Source of the DNA: Streptococcus caballi DSM 19004
GTDB lineage: Bacteria > Bacillota > Bacilli > Lactobacillales > Streptococcaceae
Length of the DNA: 42,372 nucleotides
Direction of reading: 5' to 3'
Assembly (NCBI RefSeq): GCF_000379985.1
Contig: NZ_KB904071.1
Location: 1-42,372 of the forward strand
Program-made: the position numbers and the translations under genes
Part shown: positions 22,926-33,150 of the stretch, in pieces
How positions within the stretch are numbered: the first letter of the stretch is position 1
Layout of the letters: each line of letters starts with the position of its first letter
Notes under the pieces: generated by a model
What the model saw: only the letters and a program-made list of their open reading frames with translations
What the model was told of the DNA's origin: nothing
Database searches by the model: none

Positions 22926-23957
22926 TTATAGATTAACCTCCATATTTTGGTACATAGGCAAAAGCATTGCCGCATAAATCATCACAATAACCAGAGCAAC
23001 GAGTAGAAAAATAATCGGTTGTATGAACTGGGTTGCTCGGTTTAAACGACTGAAAAAGGTCTCCCACGTTTCTGCCGCATAAATTTCCAACTCGCTGCCG
23101 AGTTTTGATTTTACTTCTCCGTACTCAATCATCAGGCTCAGCTCTCGGAGAAAAAATGGATAAGCTAAGACCTGTTGGTGAAAAGCTTGTCCTTTCATCA
23201 AGCCTTTTTCCATATCTCGACCAATTTCCTGAAATAGACTGGCCTTCTGATCCTGCATCAATTTAACAATCTGCGCTAATTCTACACCCTGTCCTAGTAG
23301 ATTTCCCCATTCACGAGCATAGTAGGCCGTCAAATAGAGCTGAACAAACTTTCCAAATAGAGGAATCTGGCTGAGTTTACCGGCCAAGACAAGAGCAGGC
23401 ACTCGCTTAGAAATCAGGTAAAGACCGCCACCTACCAATACATTGATAACAAGCCCTAGCAAGAAAAGGCTTGGAAAATGATTGATAAGCTGGGTAGCTA
23501 AATTGCCTTTTTCCAACTGAGGCAGTAAATAATTTTTCAGCCCCAACATGATAAAGACCAGAAAACTTAAAAGAATTATTGGATAGGTCGCCACTTCAAT
23601 CAACTTTTTCTTGACAATCGCCATCTGAGCCAAATACTTCTCGATTTTTAAGAGACACTTTTGTGTATTGCCATGCACATCAGCTAAAGAAATTTGCGTC
23701 ACAATAGCATCTGAGAAACCAATACCAGCCATCATGTCGGGCAAACCACGCCCACTAAGCAGGCTCGCTCGCATTTGTTCAGTATAATGATCCGCCAAAA
23801 GTTGACTCCGCTTGAGAAAATCAACCATTTCAGTCAATGTAAAACCACTCTGCATGAGATTGTTAAAGAGTTGAATGACCTTTCTTTGCTGCTTAAGCCC
23901 TAATTTTTTCGATTTTGGCTTGCTCAGCACTGATATATCCGTCTTGAGCCAAACCAT
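22926..23957 (-). CDS. comYB: Competence pilus membrane assembly protein ComYB (ComGB)
   Basis: The protein has about 343 residues and is a GspF/PilC-type inner membrane platform protein. It has two related halves (QLFNNLMQSGFTLTEMVDFL and YYAREWGNLLGQGVELAQIVKLM) and three hydrophobic segments (YPIILLSFLVFIMLGL, SLFLLGLVINVLVGGGLY, QPIIFLLVALVIVMIYAAMLL). The open frame extends to 24017, but the first residues there overlap comYA and do not fit the family. I choose ATG 23957 (MVWLKTDISVL); ATG 23969 is equally possible. Confidence 0.9.
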   Translation of the reverse strand: MVWLKTDISVLSKPKSKKLGLKQQRKVIQLFNNLMQSGFTLTEMVDFLKRSQLLADHYTEQMRASLLSGRGLPDMMAGIGFSDAIVTQISLADVHGNTQKCLLKIEKYLAQMAIVKKKLIEVATYPIILLSFLVFIMLGLKNYLLPQLEKGNLATQLINHFPSLFLLGLVINVLVGGGLYLISKRVPALVLAGKLSQIPLFGKFVQLYLTAYYAREWGNLLGQGVELAQIVKLMQDQKASLFQEIGRDMEKGLMKGQAFHQQVLAYPFFLRELSLMIEYGEVKSKLGSELEIYAAETWETFFSRLNRATQFIQPIIFLLVALVIVMIYAAMLLPMYQNMEVNL

Positions 23958-24834
23958 CAATCTGTTCATTCCATGATGTGGGATCATATCTTTGGAAGTC
24001 TCTTTCGACAAAATCAATCACACCTCCTCCCCCAATCAAACGCTGATAACCTATCAAGCGCAAGCTATTATCCAACTCCTGCGGACTAACTCCAAGCTCA
24101 ATCAAACGTGCATAGACACCCGAGATACTCTTAGCGTGAATTGTCGAAAAGACCATAGCTCCTGTTAAGCTAGCTCGAATAACTGCTCGCGCTGTTTCAG
24201 TATCACGAATCTCCCCTATAATGAGAATATCTGGCCGGTGCCGCAAGGAAAGCTTGATAAGATTGTCATAGGTCATGCCAATGCTCTCATTAAGTTGCAA
24301 CTGCAACATGCTGTCCTGTTTAATTTCAACAGGATCTTCAATGCTGATAACCTGTTTGTCAGGAAATTTTTCCGCAATAAGCTGGTACATGAGAGTGGTC
24401 TTACCACTCCCAACTGGTCCCGAAAAAAGGTAAAGTCCTCTTCCGCCAATCACTTTCAGAATATTTTTCATTCCGTCAAAATAGTAACGCAACTCATGTC
24501 GCCTTTTATGGAGAACACGGATAACTAAACTCTCGCGACCACGATAGTCACCTACACTAGACAAGCGAAGCGATACTTTTTTACCATCCGCAAGAGCATA
24601 ATCACATGATCCAAGCTGACTACGTCGTTTCTCTCCAACATTCATTCCCGCAACGAACTTAAAGTGGCTAATAAGACTAGACATATAGTCATTATCAAAA
24701 ACATTAATAAACCTCCTTTCGTCACCAATCCGCATAAAAAGCTCATAGCGATCACCCTTGGGAATCACATAAATATCCTGGGCACTCACCTCCACGGCAT
24801 CTGAAATCATTTTTCTGGCTAAGTCCTGAACCAT
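23893..24834 (-). CDS. comYA: Competence pilus assembly ATPase ComYA (ComGA)
   Basis: The 313-residue protein is a GspE/PilB-type secretion ATPase. The Walker A motif is LFSGPVGSGKTTLMYQL near residue 139, the Asp box lies around VISIEDPVEI, Walker B is DILIIGEIRDTETARAVI, and the His box around STIHAKSISGVYARLIE. It powers the transformation pilus from the cytoplasmic face. It is the first gene of comYA-G, with a cin-box 20 nt upstream of the ATG and AGGAGG as ribosome site. The 3' end overlaps comYB. Confidence 0.95.
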   Translation of the reverse strand: MVQDLARKMISDAVEVSAQDIYVIPKGDRYELFMRIGDERRFINVFDNDYMSSLISHFKFVAGMNVGEKRRSQLGSCDYALADGKKVSLRLSSVGDYRGRESLVIRVLHKRRHELRYYFDGMKNILKVIGGRGLYLFSGPVGSGKTTLMYQLIAEKFPDKQVISIEDPVEIKQDSMLQLQLNESIGMTYDNLIKLSLRHRPDILIIGEIRDTETARAVIRASLTGAMVFSTIHAKSISGVYARLIELGVSPQELDNSLRLIGYQRLIGGGGVIDFVERDFQRYDPTSWNEQIDGLAQDGYISAEQAKIEKIRA

Positions 24835-24854
24835 ATTTACCTCCTCACCTTAAA

Positions 24855-24862
24855 TATTCGCA
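24855..24862 (-). promoter_or_regulatory. cin-box (ComX/SigX promoter) of comYA
   Basis: TGCGAATA on the minus strand is identical to the octamer before ssbB and ends 20 nt before the comYA ATG. It is the expected promoter core for the late competence sigma factor. Confidence 0.88.
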
Positions 24863-24932
24863 GGTAAAGAAAAAAACTCTACAAATTTGTAAAGTTTTTT
24901 TACATTATTTTAAAAATAGCTGCACTAAAAGA

Positions 24933-25298
24933 TTAGCGATTCAAAGCACAGCTAGACGGAGTGATACTTTCATCATTACAACTTTCAAAGGAACTGATTC
25001 CATTTTGCCTTGAAAGCTCCTGCCAATCTTCCAATAACAAGAGAGAATGATACTGCTGCAAATGCTCATCACACTCTTCACACCACCTCTGATCCTCCTT
25101 GTCCCAAAAAGCCGCCAATAAATTTTGCTTACTCTGATAACTTGGATAAGCTTCCTTGAGCTTATCCCATTCCATTGAATAATAATCCAAAGCCTCCTCA
25201 AATTGATTAAAGGAGGAAACTTCCTGGATGCTTTCTTTCCAATCGTCTAAGAACCACCAAGGCTCCCAATCCCCATACATTTTAATTACCTGATACAT
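24933..25298 (-). CDS. DUF1033 family protein
   Basis: The 121-residue acidic soluble protein is rich in Trp and Tyr (MYGDWEPWWFLDDWKESI at the N-terminus). The body is helical, with the pattern FEEALDYYSMEWDKLKEAYPSY and a CEECDEHLQQYHSLLLLEDW segment containing a CxxC-like pair. DUF1033 proteins sit between rpoC and comYA in most streptococci. The function is unknown. A perfect -10 lies at 25323-25328 on the minus strand. Confidence 0.85.
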   Translation of the reverse strand: MYQVIKMYGDWEPWWFLDDWKESIQEVSSFNQFEEALDYYSMEWDKLKEAYPSYQSKQNLLAAFWDKEDQRWCEECDEHLQQYHSLLLLEDWQELSRQNGISSFESCNDESITPSSCALNR

Positions 25299-25322
25299 AA
25301 TATTAAATCCTCTTTGTGCACT

Positions 25323-25328
25323 ATTATA
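25323..25328 (-). promoter_or_regulatory. -10 element before the DUF1033 gene
   Basis: TATAAT on the minus strand lies 24 nt upstream of the ATG. No good -35 is seen at normal spacing. Confidence 0.45.
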
Positions 25329-25504
25329 TACAAAATAAATGGATTTTTAAAAAATTTTGCTTGCTTATAATTATTATAAAGGAGATAATAACCGAAACAT
25401 GTAAATCTAGGCTAGATAACTTATTTCTTAAATTCACAGGTCCTTCATTTTATGGTACCAATGTACTAAGCTTTACTTGCAAGGATGATTGGTCTGATAT
25501 TAGC

Positions 25505-25530
25505 AAAAAAGCCTGAGATTACTCTCAGAC
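25505..25530 (-). terminator. Terminator of rpoB-rpoC
   Basis: GTCTGAGA / TCTCAGGC (minus strand, one G-U) around a 4-nt loop is followed by six T residues, 9 nt after the rpoC stop. Confidence 0.85.
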
Positions 25531-25539
25531 TTTCAATGC

Positions 25540-28500
25540 TTATTCAACGTCAGTTGTGACAATTTCTTCACTTGTTCCAACTTCAGCTTCTTCTTGTGTT
25601 TCTACTTCATTAACGGCCAATGGTTCAATGTTACGGTAGCGAGCCATACCCGTACCAGCTGGGATGATTTTACCAATGATAACATTTTCTTTAAGACCAA
25701 GAAGGTGATCTTTCTTACCGCGGATAGCAGCATCAGTGAGGACACGAGTTGTTTCCTGGAAGGACGCAGCTGACAAGAATGAATTAGTTTCAAGGGAAGC
25801 TTTAGTGATCCCCATAAGTACTGGACGTGATGTTGCAGGAATACCACCAGCGATAACAATTTCCTTGTTAGCATCTGTAAAATCTGCGATATCCATAAGA
25901 GTACCTGGAAGAAGATCCGTATCACCTGGATCCATGATACGAACTTTACGAAGCATTTGGCGGACCATCACTTCAACGTGCTTATCACCAATTTCTACCC
26001 CTTGGCTACGGTAAACTTTTTGCACTTCAGCAAGGAGATAAGTTTCGACTGACAAGGTGTCACGAACTTCAAGGAGACGTTTAGGTTGAATGGAGCCTTC
26101 TGTCAAAGCATCTCCGCGATGCACTTCATCGCCAACTTCAACTTTCATACGTGCTGTAAATGGTACTACGTATTCGCCCATACCAGTCTTCCCTTGAACG
26201 AAGACTTTCTTAGTACGAGTTGCTGCATCTTCTTCAACCTCAATAACGCGTCCTTTAACCTCAGTAATAACCGCTTCCCCTTTAGGGTTACGTGCTTCAA
26301 AGATTTCTTGGATACGAGGAAGACCTTGTGTGATGTCAGTATTTGAAGCAACACCACCCGTGTGGAAAGTACGCATGGTCAACTGTGTACCAGGTTCACC
26401 GATAGATTGAGCGGCGATAGTACCGACTGCTTCACCGACTTCAACAGCATCACCAGTTGCCAAGTTGATACCATAACAGTGACGGCAAACCCCGTGACGT
26501 GTATTACATGTGAAGACTGAGCGGATAGTTACCTCTTCCACTCCAGCAGCTACAATCTTAGCAGCCATATCTTCGGTAATCAAGGTATCAGGACCAACGA
26601 TAAGGTCACCAGTTTCTGGGTGTTTGACAGATTTCTTAGTATAACGTCCAACAAGGCGTTCTTCAAGTGTCTCAGTCACTTCTTTACCATCAGTGATAGC
26701 TGTGATAACTAAACCACGGTCTGTACCACAGTCGTCTTCACGAATGATAACATCTTGAGCAACGTCAACCAAACGACGAGTCAGGTAACCCGAATCGGCT
26801 GTCTTAAGGGCTGTATCGGTCATACCTTTACGCGCACCATGAGTTGAGAAGAACATTTCCAATACTGAGAGACCTTCACGGAAGTTTGAAAGGATTGGAA
26901 GTTCCATGATGCGTCCATTAGGCGCAGCCATCAAACCACGCATACCGGCAAGTTGAGAGAAGTTTGAAATGTTACCACGCGCTCCTGAGTCCATCATCAT
27001 AACGATTGGGTTCTTAGGATCTTGTGTCTCAATCAGACGTTTTTCAAGTTCTTCCTTAGCTTCACGCCAAGTTGTTGTTACAGCAACATAACGGTCATCA
27101 TCGGTCATGAGACCTCGACGGAAGGCTTTGTTGATATCCTCAACCTTGTGGTGAGCTGCATCAATAATTTCTTGTTTGTTATCGATGACTGGGATATCGG
27201 CGATACCCACTGTCAAACCAGCAAGTGTTGAATGGTAGTAACCAAGGTCTTTCAAGCGGTCAAGGAAGGCCGATGTTTCAGTCGTGCGGAAACGTTTGAA
27301 GGTTTCAGCAATGATGTTACCAAGATTTTTCTTTTTGAATGGAATATTGAGGTCCAAGCTGTCAATAACAGTTTGAATATCTTGTCCTGGTGCCAAGAAG
27401 TACTTATCTGGCGTTTTTTCAGTCAAGTTGGCGTTATTTGGCTCTTGAAGATATGGGAGATCTTCTGGCATAATGTCGTTGAAGAGAATCTTACCAACAG
27501 TTGTGACCATGATTTTATGGCGTTGTTCATCCGTCCAAGGTTTGTTTGGCATGCTGTCAACAGCGATACCAACGCGTGAATGCAGGTGAACGTAACCATT
27601 GCGATAAGCCATAACAGCTTCATCACGGTCTTTGAAGATCATACCTTCACCTTCACGGCCAGCATCTTCCATTGTCAAGTAGTAGTTACCAAGAACCATA
27701 TCCTGAGAAGGGGTTACGACCGGTTTACCATCTTTAGGGTTAAGGATGTGTTCAGCGGCAAGCATAAGAAGACGAGCTTCTGCTTGTGCTTCTTCTGACA
27801 GTGGCACATGGATGGCCATTTGGTCACCATCAAAGTCCGCATTATATGCTTCACAAACAAGTGGGTGAAGACGAAGCGCCTTACCATCAATCAGAACTGG
27901 CTCAAAGGCTTGAATACCGAGACGGTGAAGAGTCGGTGCGCGGTTAAGAAGAACTGGGTGTTCTTTGATGACTTCTTCTAGGATATCCCAAATGCGTTCG
28001 TCTCCACGTTCAACCATACGTTTAGCAGCTTTGACATTTCCAGCATATTCGCGGGCAACGATTTCGCGCATAACAAATGGTTTAAAGAGCTCAATAGCCA
28101 TCTCACGTGGCACACCGCATTGGTACATCTTAAGTGTTGGACCTACGGCGATAACAGAACGTCCTGAGAAGTCAACACGTTTACCAAGTAAGTTTTGACG
28201 GAAACGTCCTTGTTTACCTTTTAGCATTTGGCTAAGAGATTTAAGCGGACGGCTGCCTGGTCCTGTAATCGGACGACCACGACGACCATTATCAATAAGA
28301 GCATCAACCGCTTCTTGCAACATACGTTTTTCATTTTGCACAATAATGCCGGGGGCATTGAGTTCAAGCAAACGAGCCAAACGATTGTTACGGTTAATAA
28401 CGCGACGGTAGAGGTCGTTCAAATCAGATGTTGCAAAGCGCCCACCATCCAATTGTAGCATCGGACGAAGATCTGGTGGAATAACTGGCAAGATATTCAA

Positions 28501-29184
28501 TACCATCCACTCAGGTTTATTTCCTGATTTTTTAAAGGCATCTAAAATATCCAAACGACGGACGGCTTTGACACGTTTTTGACCAGTTGCAGATTTAAGC
28601 TCATCTTTAAGCTCTGCAATTTCTTGATCAAGGTCAACTTGCTTCAAGAGGTCTTGAATCGCTTCAGCACCCATTTTTGCAACAAATGAACCGTAACCGT
28701 ATTCTTGAATTTTTTCGCGATATTCGCGTTCAGTCAAAAGTGATTTTGGTTCAAGCGGAGTATCTTTTGGATCGATAACTACGTAAGCAGCAAAATAGAT
28801 AACTTCTTCAAGAGCACGCGGACTCATATCAAGGGTAAGCCCCATGCGGGATGGAATACCTTTGAAGTACCAAATGTGTGACACTGGAGCTTTTAATTCA
28901 ATGTGTCCCATGCGTTCACGACGCACTTTAGCACGAGTAACTTCTACACCACAACGGTCACAAATAATTCCTTTGTAACGGATACGTTTATATTTACCAC
29001 AAGCACATTCCCAGTCTTTTGTTGGTCCAAAAATGACTTCATCAAAAAGACCTTCACGTTCTGGTTTGAGCGTACGATAGTTGATTGTTTCAGGTTTTTT
29101 AACTTCACCATAAGACCATGAACGGACCTTACTTGGTGAGGCTAATGTGATTTGCATACTTTTAAAACGATTTACGTCAACCAC
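25540..29184 (-). CDS. rpoC: DNA-directed RNA polymerase subunit beta'
   Basis: The protein has 1214 residues from GTG 29184 ([11 protein letters not shown]), the start used in related streptococci, with AAAGG upstream; a longer frame to 29250 reads through the rpoB-rpoC stem-loop and is rejected. The N-terminal zinc site is [20 protein letters not shown], the catalytic Mg site is [15 protein letters not shown] near residue 450, and the second zinc site is CGTDRGL ... [13 protein letters not shown]. Bridge helix and trigger loop sequence ([16 protein letters not shown]) are intact. It forms the clamp and active site with beta. Confidence 0.97.
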   Translation of the reverse strand: MVDVNRFKSMQITLASPSKVRSWSYGEVKKPETINYRTLKPEREGLFDEVIFGPTKDWECACGKYKRIRYKGIICDRCGVEVTRAKVRRERMGHIELKAPVSHIWYFKGIPSRMGLTLDMSPRALEEVIYFAAYVVIDPKDTPLEPKSLLTEREYREKIQEYGYGSFVAKMGAEAIQDLLKQVDLDQEIAELKDELKSATGQKRVKAVRRLDILDAFKKSGNKPEWMVLNILPVIPPDLRPMLQLDGGRFATSDLNDLYRRVINRNNRLARLLELNAPGIIVQNEKRMLQEAVDALIDNGRRGRPITGPGSRPLKSLSQMLKGKQGRFRQNLLGKRVDFSGRSVIAVGPTLKMYQCGVPREMAIELFKPFVMREIVAREYAGNVKAAKRMVERGDERIWDILEEVIKEHPVLLNRAPTLHRLGIQAFEPVLIDGKALRLHPLVCEAYNADFDGDQMAIHVPLSEEAQAEARLLMLAAEHILNPKDGKPVVTPSQDMVLGNYYLTMEDAGREGEGMIFKDRDEAVMAYRNGYVHLHSRVGIAVDSMPNKPWTDEQRHKIMVTTVGKILFNDIMPEDLPYLQEPNNANLTEKTPDKYFLAPGQDIQTVIDSLDLNIPFKKKNLGNIIAETFKRFRTTETSAFLDRLKDLGYYHSTLAGLTVGIADIPVIDNKQEIIDAAHHKVEDINKAFRRGLMTDDDRYVAVTTTWREAKEELEKRLIETQDPKNPIVMMMDSGARGNISNFSQLAGMRGLMAAPNGRIMELPILSNFREGLSVLEMFFSTHGARKGMTDTALKTADSGYLTRRLVDVAQDVIIREDDCGTDRGLVITAITDGKEVTETLEERLVGRYTKKSVKHPETGDLIVGPDTLITEDMAAKIVAAGVEEVTIRSVFTCNTRHGVCRHCYGINLATGDAVEVGEAVGTIAAQSIGEPGTQLTMRTFHTGGVASNTDITQGLPRIQEIFEARNPKGEAVITEVKGRVIEVEEDAATRTKKVFVQGKTGMGEYVVPFTARMKVEVGDEVHRGDALTEGSIQPKRLLEVRDTLSVETYLLAEVQKVYRSQGVEIGDKHVEVMVRQMLRKVRIMDPGDTDLLPGTLMDIADFTDANKEIVIAGGIPATSRPVLMGITKASLETNSFLSAASFQETTRVLTDAAIRGKKDHLLGLKENVIIGKIIPAGTGMARYRNIEPLAVNEVETQEEAEVGTSEEIVTTDVE

Positions 29185-29215
29185 TAGTTTTACCTTTCTT
29201 AGATTTATCTTTAGG

Positions 29216-29249
29216 CTAGCACTGCTGGGGGAAAGCCCCAGCACTAGCA
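29216..29249 (-). other. rpoB-rpoC intergenic stem-loop
   Basis: A GC-rich hairpin (TGCTGGGG / CCCCAGCA extended by GCTAG / CTAGC across a 3-nt bulge) sits in the 84-nt gap between rpoB and rpoC. There is no T-run on the minus strand, so it is not a terminator. It may be an RNA processing or stability element. Confidence 0.6.
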
Positions 29250-29268
29250 CAGCTTATTTATCAAATTT

Positions 29269-32200
29269 TTATTCTTCGGAGGAAGCCGCTTCCGCTGTTT
29301 CAACAGCTTGTTGTTCACGGACTTTTTCAAGCTCATCAACATGCATAACATCATCATCTTCGCCTTCATCAAGATCACGAAGCTCTACTTCATTGTCGTC
29401 TTCATCAAGAACACGCATGTCAAGGCCAAGTGATTGCAATTCTTTAACAAGAACGCGGAAGGATTCTGGCACACCTGGTTTTGGAATTGGTTTACCTTTA
29501 GTGATAGCTTCATAGGCTTTCAAACGACCAGTCACATCATCTGACTTGTAAGTCAAAATTTCTTGAAGAACGTTTGAAGCACCATAAGCTTCAAGAGCCC
29601 AAACTTCCATTTCACCGAAACGTTGTCCACCGAATTGCGCTTTACCACCAAGCGGTTGTTGAGTGATTGTTGAGTAAGGACCAACTGAACGAGCATGCAA
29701 TTTATCATCAACCATGTGGTGAAGTTTGATCATGTACATGACCCCAACGGATACACGGTTATCAAATGGTTCACCGGTACGACCATCATAAAGGACTGTC
29801 TTAGCATCTGAGTCCATACCAGCTTCTTGAACAGTTGACCATAGGTCATCTGAAGTTGCTCCGTCAAAGACTGGTGTCGCAATGTGGATACCCAAGTTAC
29901 GCGCAGCCATACCAAGGTGGAGTTCCATAACTTGTCCGATATTCATACGAGATGGCACCCCAAGTGGGTTCAGCATGATATCAACTGGTGTCCCGTCTGG
30001 AAGGTATGGCATGTCCTCAACAGGAACGATACGAGAAACAACCCCTTTGTTTCCGTGACGACCGGCCATTTTATCTCCGACTTTGATTTTACGTTTTTGT
30101 GCGATGTAAACACGAACAAGCATGTTAACACCTGATTGCAGTTCATCACCATTGGCACGTGTAAAGATTTTCACGTCACGAACGATACCATCTCCACCGT
30201 GAGGTACACGAAGTGATGTATCACGTACTTCACGTGACTTATCACCAAAGATAGCATGCAAGAGACGTTCTTCCGCAGAAAGGTCTTTTTCACCCTTAGG
30301 TGTTACCTTACCGACAAGGATGTCACCTTCTTTAACTTCAGCACCAATACGAATGATACCCATTTCGTCAAGATCTTTGAGGGCTTCTTCACCAACGTTC
30401 GGAATTTCACGAGTAATTTCTTCAGGACCAAGCTTTGTATCGCGCGTTTCTGATTCAAATTCTTCCAAGTGAACAGAGGTGTAGACATCCTCTTTCACAA
30501 GACGTTCAGACATGATAACAGCGTCCTCGAAGTTGTAGCCTTCCCAAGTCATGTAAGCGACGATTGGGTTCTGACCAAGAGCCATTTCTCCACCTTCCAT
30601 AGAAGGTCCATCGGCAATGAAATCACCTTTTTCAACAATATCACCAACTTTAACGAGTGTACGTTGGTTGTATGCTGTACCTGAGTTTGAACGACGGAAT
30701 TTAGTAATATGATAAACATCAAGGGAGCCATCTTCGCGACGAACTTCAACTTTTTCAGCATCTGAAAAGATAACGCGTCCGTCATGCTTAGCAATGACCG
30801 CAGCACCGGAATCATGCGCAGCTTGATATTCCATACCAGTACCAACGTATGGGGCATGTGGGTCAATCAATGGCACAGCCTGACGCTGCATGTTGGCACC
30901 CATGAGGGCACGGTTAGAGTCATCATTTTCCAAGAAAGGAATACATGCAGTCGCAACGGCAACTACTTGTTTAGGAGAAACATCCATGAAGTCAGCAAGA
31001 CTTGCAGGGTACTCTTGGTTGACACCTTGGTGACGTCCCATAACGATTTCATTAGCAAATTTACCATCTTCAGTTAATGGTGAGTTTGCTTGGGCTACTG
31101 TGTATTCATCTTCTTCATCGGCTGTCAGCCAAACAATCTCGTTAGTTACAACACCAGTTGTACGATCAACTTTACGGTATGGTGTTTGGATGAATCCGTA
31201 TTTATTCAGGTGACCATATGATGACAAGTTATTAATCAAACCGATGTTTGGTCCTTCAGGTGTTTCAATAGGACACATACGGCCATAGTGCGTGTAGTGC
31301 ACGTCACGAACTTCATAACCAGCACGGTCACGTGTCAAACCACCAGGTCCTAAGGCTGACAAACGGCGTTTGTGTGACAATTCAGAAAGTGGGTTGTGTT
31401 GGTCCATGAACTGTGACAACTGAGAAGACCCAAAGAATTCTTTAACAGCAGCTGTTACAGGACGAATATTGATGATTTGTTGCGGTGTTAGGACTTCGTT
31501 GTCTTGAACAGACATACGTTCGCGAACATTACGTTCCATACGTGCTAAACCAATACGGAATTGATTTGCAAGTAATTCACCAACCGCACGGATACGACGG
31601 TTACCAAGGTGGTCGATATCGTCAACTTTACCGATACCTTCTGCAAGGTTGAGGAAGTAAGACATTTCAGCCAAGATATCAGCTGGAGTAAGAGCGCGTG
31701 CCTTATCATCTGGATTAGCATTACCAACAATAGTGACAACTCGATCTGGATCATTTGGTGCAACAACCTTGAATTTTTGCAAAACAACTGGTTCTGTTAC
31801 CACCGCATAGTCGTTTGGGGTGTAAACAAACTTGTTGAGGTCGCCGTCAATATATTCAGCGATTGAATCAATGACATCACGTGTCATCTCAGTACCAGCT
31901 TCAACAAGGATTTCACCTGTTTCACCATCAACCAAATTTTCTGCAATCGTTTGACCTAGAAGACGTGTTTTAAGGTTGAGTTTTTTGTTGATTTTATAAC
32001 GACCAACAGCTGCTAAGTCGTAACGACGTGGGTCAAAGAAGCGAGCTACAAGCAAGCTACGTGAGCTGTCAGCTGTTTTTGGTTCACCTGGACGAAGACG
32101 TTCGTAAATTTCCTTGAGCGCTTCATCAGTACGTGAATCATTTGGATTCTTATGAATATCTTTTTCGATAGTGTTACGAACAAGTTCGCTGTCTCCAAAG

Positions 32201-32829
32201 ATATCCACGATTTCATCATCACCTGAGAAACCAAGTGCACGCACAAGTGTTGTAAATGGAATTTTACGTGTACGGTCAATACGTGTGTAAGCAATATCTT
32301 TTGAATCTGTTTCTAATTCAAGCCAAGCTCCACGATTAGGAATCACAGTTGAACCGTAACCAACTTTACCATTTTTATCAACTTTATCATTGAAATAAAC
32401 ACCAGGAGAACGAACCAACTGAGAAACGATAATACGCTCACCACCATTGATGATGAAGGTCCCCATTTCCGTCATGATTGGAAAATCACCGAAGAAAACT
32501 TCTTGAGTTTTGATTTCGCCAGTTTCCTTGTTAACTAGACGGAAAGTAACGAAAATTGGTGCAGAGTATGAAGCATCGTGTATACGAGCTTCTTCCAAAG
32601 TGTACTTAGGTTCTTTCAATTCATAGCCGACAAACTCAAGTTCCATAGTGTCGGTAAAGTTTGAAATGGGAAGTACATCTTCAAAAACTTCCTTCAGACC
32701 ATTATCTAAGAAATCTTGAAATGAGTCTGTTTGAATTTCAATCAAATTTGGTAAATCAAGAACTTCTTTGATTCTTGAAAAGCTACGACGGGTACGATGT
32801 TTCCCGTATTGAACGTCATGTCCTGCCAA
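29269..32829 (-). CDS. rpoB: DNA-directed RNA polymerase subunit beta
   Basis: The protein has 1186 residues. It starts with TTG at 32829 (the [20 protein letters not shown] segment) behind AAAGGAG, and no ATG fits better. The rifampicin pocket [18 protein letters not shown] followed by [13 protein letters not shown] is wild type at the usual resistance positions. Core catalytic parts include [17 protein letters not shown] and [14 protein letters not shown]. The acidic C-terminal tail is typical of streptococci. It is co-transcribed with rpoC. Confidence 0.97.
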   Translation of the reverse strand: MAGHDVQYGKHRTRRSFSRIKEVLDLPNLIEIQTDSFQDFLDNGLKEVFEDVLPISNFTDTMELEFVGYELKEPKYTLEEARIHDASYSAPIFVTFRLVNKETGEIKTQEVFFGDFPIMTEMGTFIINGGERIIVSQLVRSPGVYFNDKVDKNGKVGYGSTVIPNRGAWLELETDSKDIAYTRIDRTRKIPFTTLVRALGFSGDDEIVDIFGDSELVRNTIEKDIHKNPNDSRTDEALKEIYERLRPGEPKTADSSRSLLVARFFDPRRYDLAAVGRYKINKKLNLKTRLLGQTIAENLVDGETGEILVEAGTEMTRDVIDSIAEYIDGDLNKFVYTPNDYAVVTEPVVLQKFKVVAPNDPDRVVTIVGNANPDDKARALTPADILAEMSYFLNLAEGIGKVDDIDHLGNRRIRAVGELLANQFRIGLARMERNVRERMSVQDNEVLTPQQIINIRPVTAAVKEFFGSSQLSQFMDQHNPLSELSHKRRLSALGPGGLTRDRAGYEVRDVHYTHYGRMCPIETPEGPNIGLINNLSSYGHLNKYGFIQTPYRKVDRTTGVVTNEIVWLTADEEDEYTVAQANSPLTEDGKFANEIVMGRHQGVNQEYPASLADFMDVSPKQVVAVATACIPFLENDDSNRALMGANMQRQAVPLIDPHAPYVGTGMEYQAAHDSGAAVIAKHDGRVIFSDAEKVEVRREDGSLDVYHITKFRRSNSGTAYNQRTLVKVGDIVEKGDFIADGPSMEGGEMALGQNPIVAYMTWEGYNFEDAVIMSERLVKEDVYTSVHLEEFESETRDTKLGPEEITREIPNVGEEALKDLDEMGIIRIGAEVKEGDILVGKVTPKGEKDLSAEERLLHAIFGDKSREVRDTSLRVPHGGDGIVRDVKIFTRANGDELQSGVNMLVRVYIAQKRKIKVGDKMAGRHGNKGVVSRIVPVEDMPYLPDGTPVDIMLNPLGVPSRMNIGQVMELHLGMAARNLGIHIATPVFDGATSDDLWSTVQEAGMDSDAKTVLYDGRTGEPFDNRVSVGVMYMIKLHHMVDDKLHARSVGPYSTITQQPLGGKAQFGGQRFGEMEVWALEAYGASNVLQEILTYKSDDVTGRLKAYEAITKGKPIPKPGVPESFRVLVKELQSLGLDMRVLDEDDNEVELRDLDEGEDDDVMHVDELEKVREQQAVETAEAASSEE

Positions 32830-33150
32830 GTTATTACTCCTTTATATAAGATAGAGCGACTAAAGAGTTGTTCTTCAAGGCAGCTATTTAAAAGGCCTTT
32901 CAGATTACGCTCAAGTCATGGTTTATTGTCAATCTGTCTAGTTGAATATATCATTTATGATAATTTTTAGAATCTTTAAATATAGGTTACAAACTATATA
33001 AAATACTAAAAATGGGCACAAAAAGAGCAGCTAAATCTGACTTAAAAAGTATGATTTAACTGCTGTAAGCCTAGTTGGACAATATTTCAACTAGATCAGA
33101 CGACAAATAGTTATTAAAATTATAACCTATTTGTCTCTAAAAATCAAGAC
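32830..33150 (-). other. rpoB leader / pbp1b-rpoB intergenic region (321 nt)
   Basis: The region holds no gene. Near pbp1b it has two hairpins (33027-33063 and 33071-33094). Nearer rpoB, TTGACA (32927-32932) is followed at 19-nt spacing by TAATCT (32902-32907) on the minus strand, a poor candidate promoter that would give a ~70-nt leader. The AT-rich stretch 32940-33010 could hold other promoters but none stands out. Confidence 0.45.
33027..33063 (-). terminator. Putative terminator of pbp1b
   Basis: GCAGTTAAATC / GATTTAGCTGC (minus strand, one G-U) with a 15-nt loop is followed by TCTTTTTG. It lies 88 nt after the pbp1b stop, past a second smaller hairpin (CTAGTTG / CAACTAG, 33071-33094). 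Confidence 0.6.

Noticed and set aside
25316..25516. 66-codon plus-strand open frame between the DUF1033 gene and rpoC
   Set aside because: It has no ribosome site, an unlikely composition and runs through the rpoC terminator.
28040..28056. TATTCGCG inside rpoC as a further cin-box
   Set aside because: It differs from the octamer at the last base and lies inside a coding region away from any gene start.
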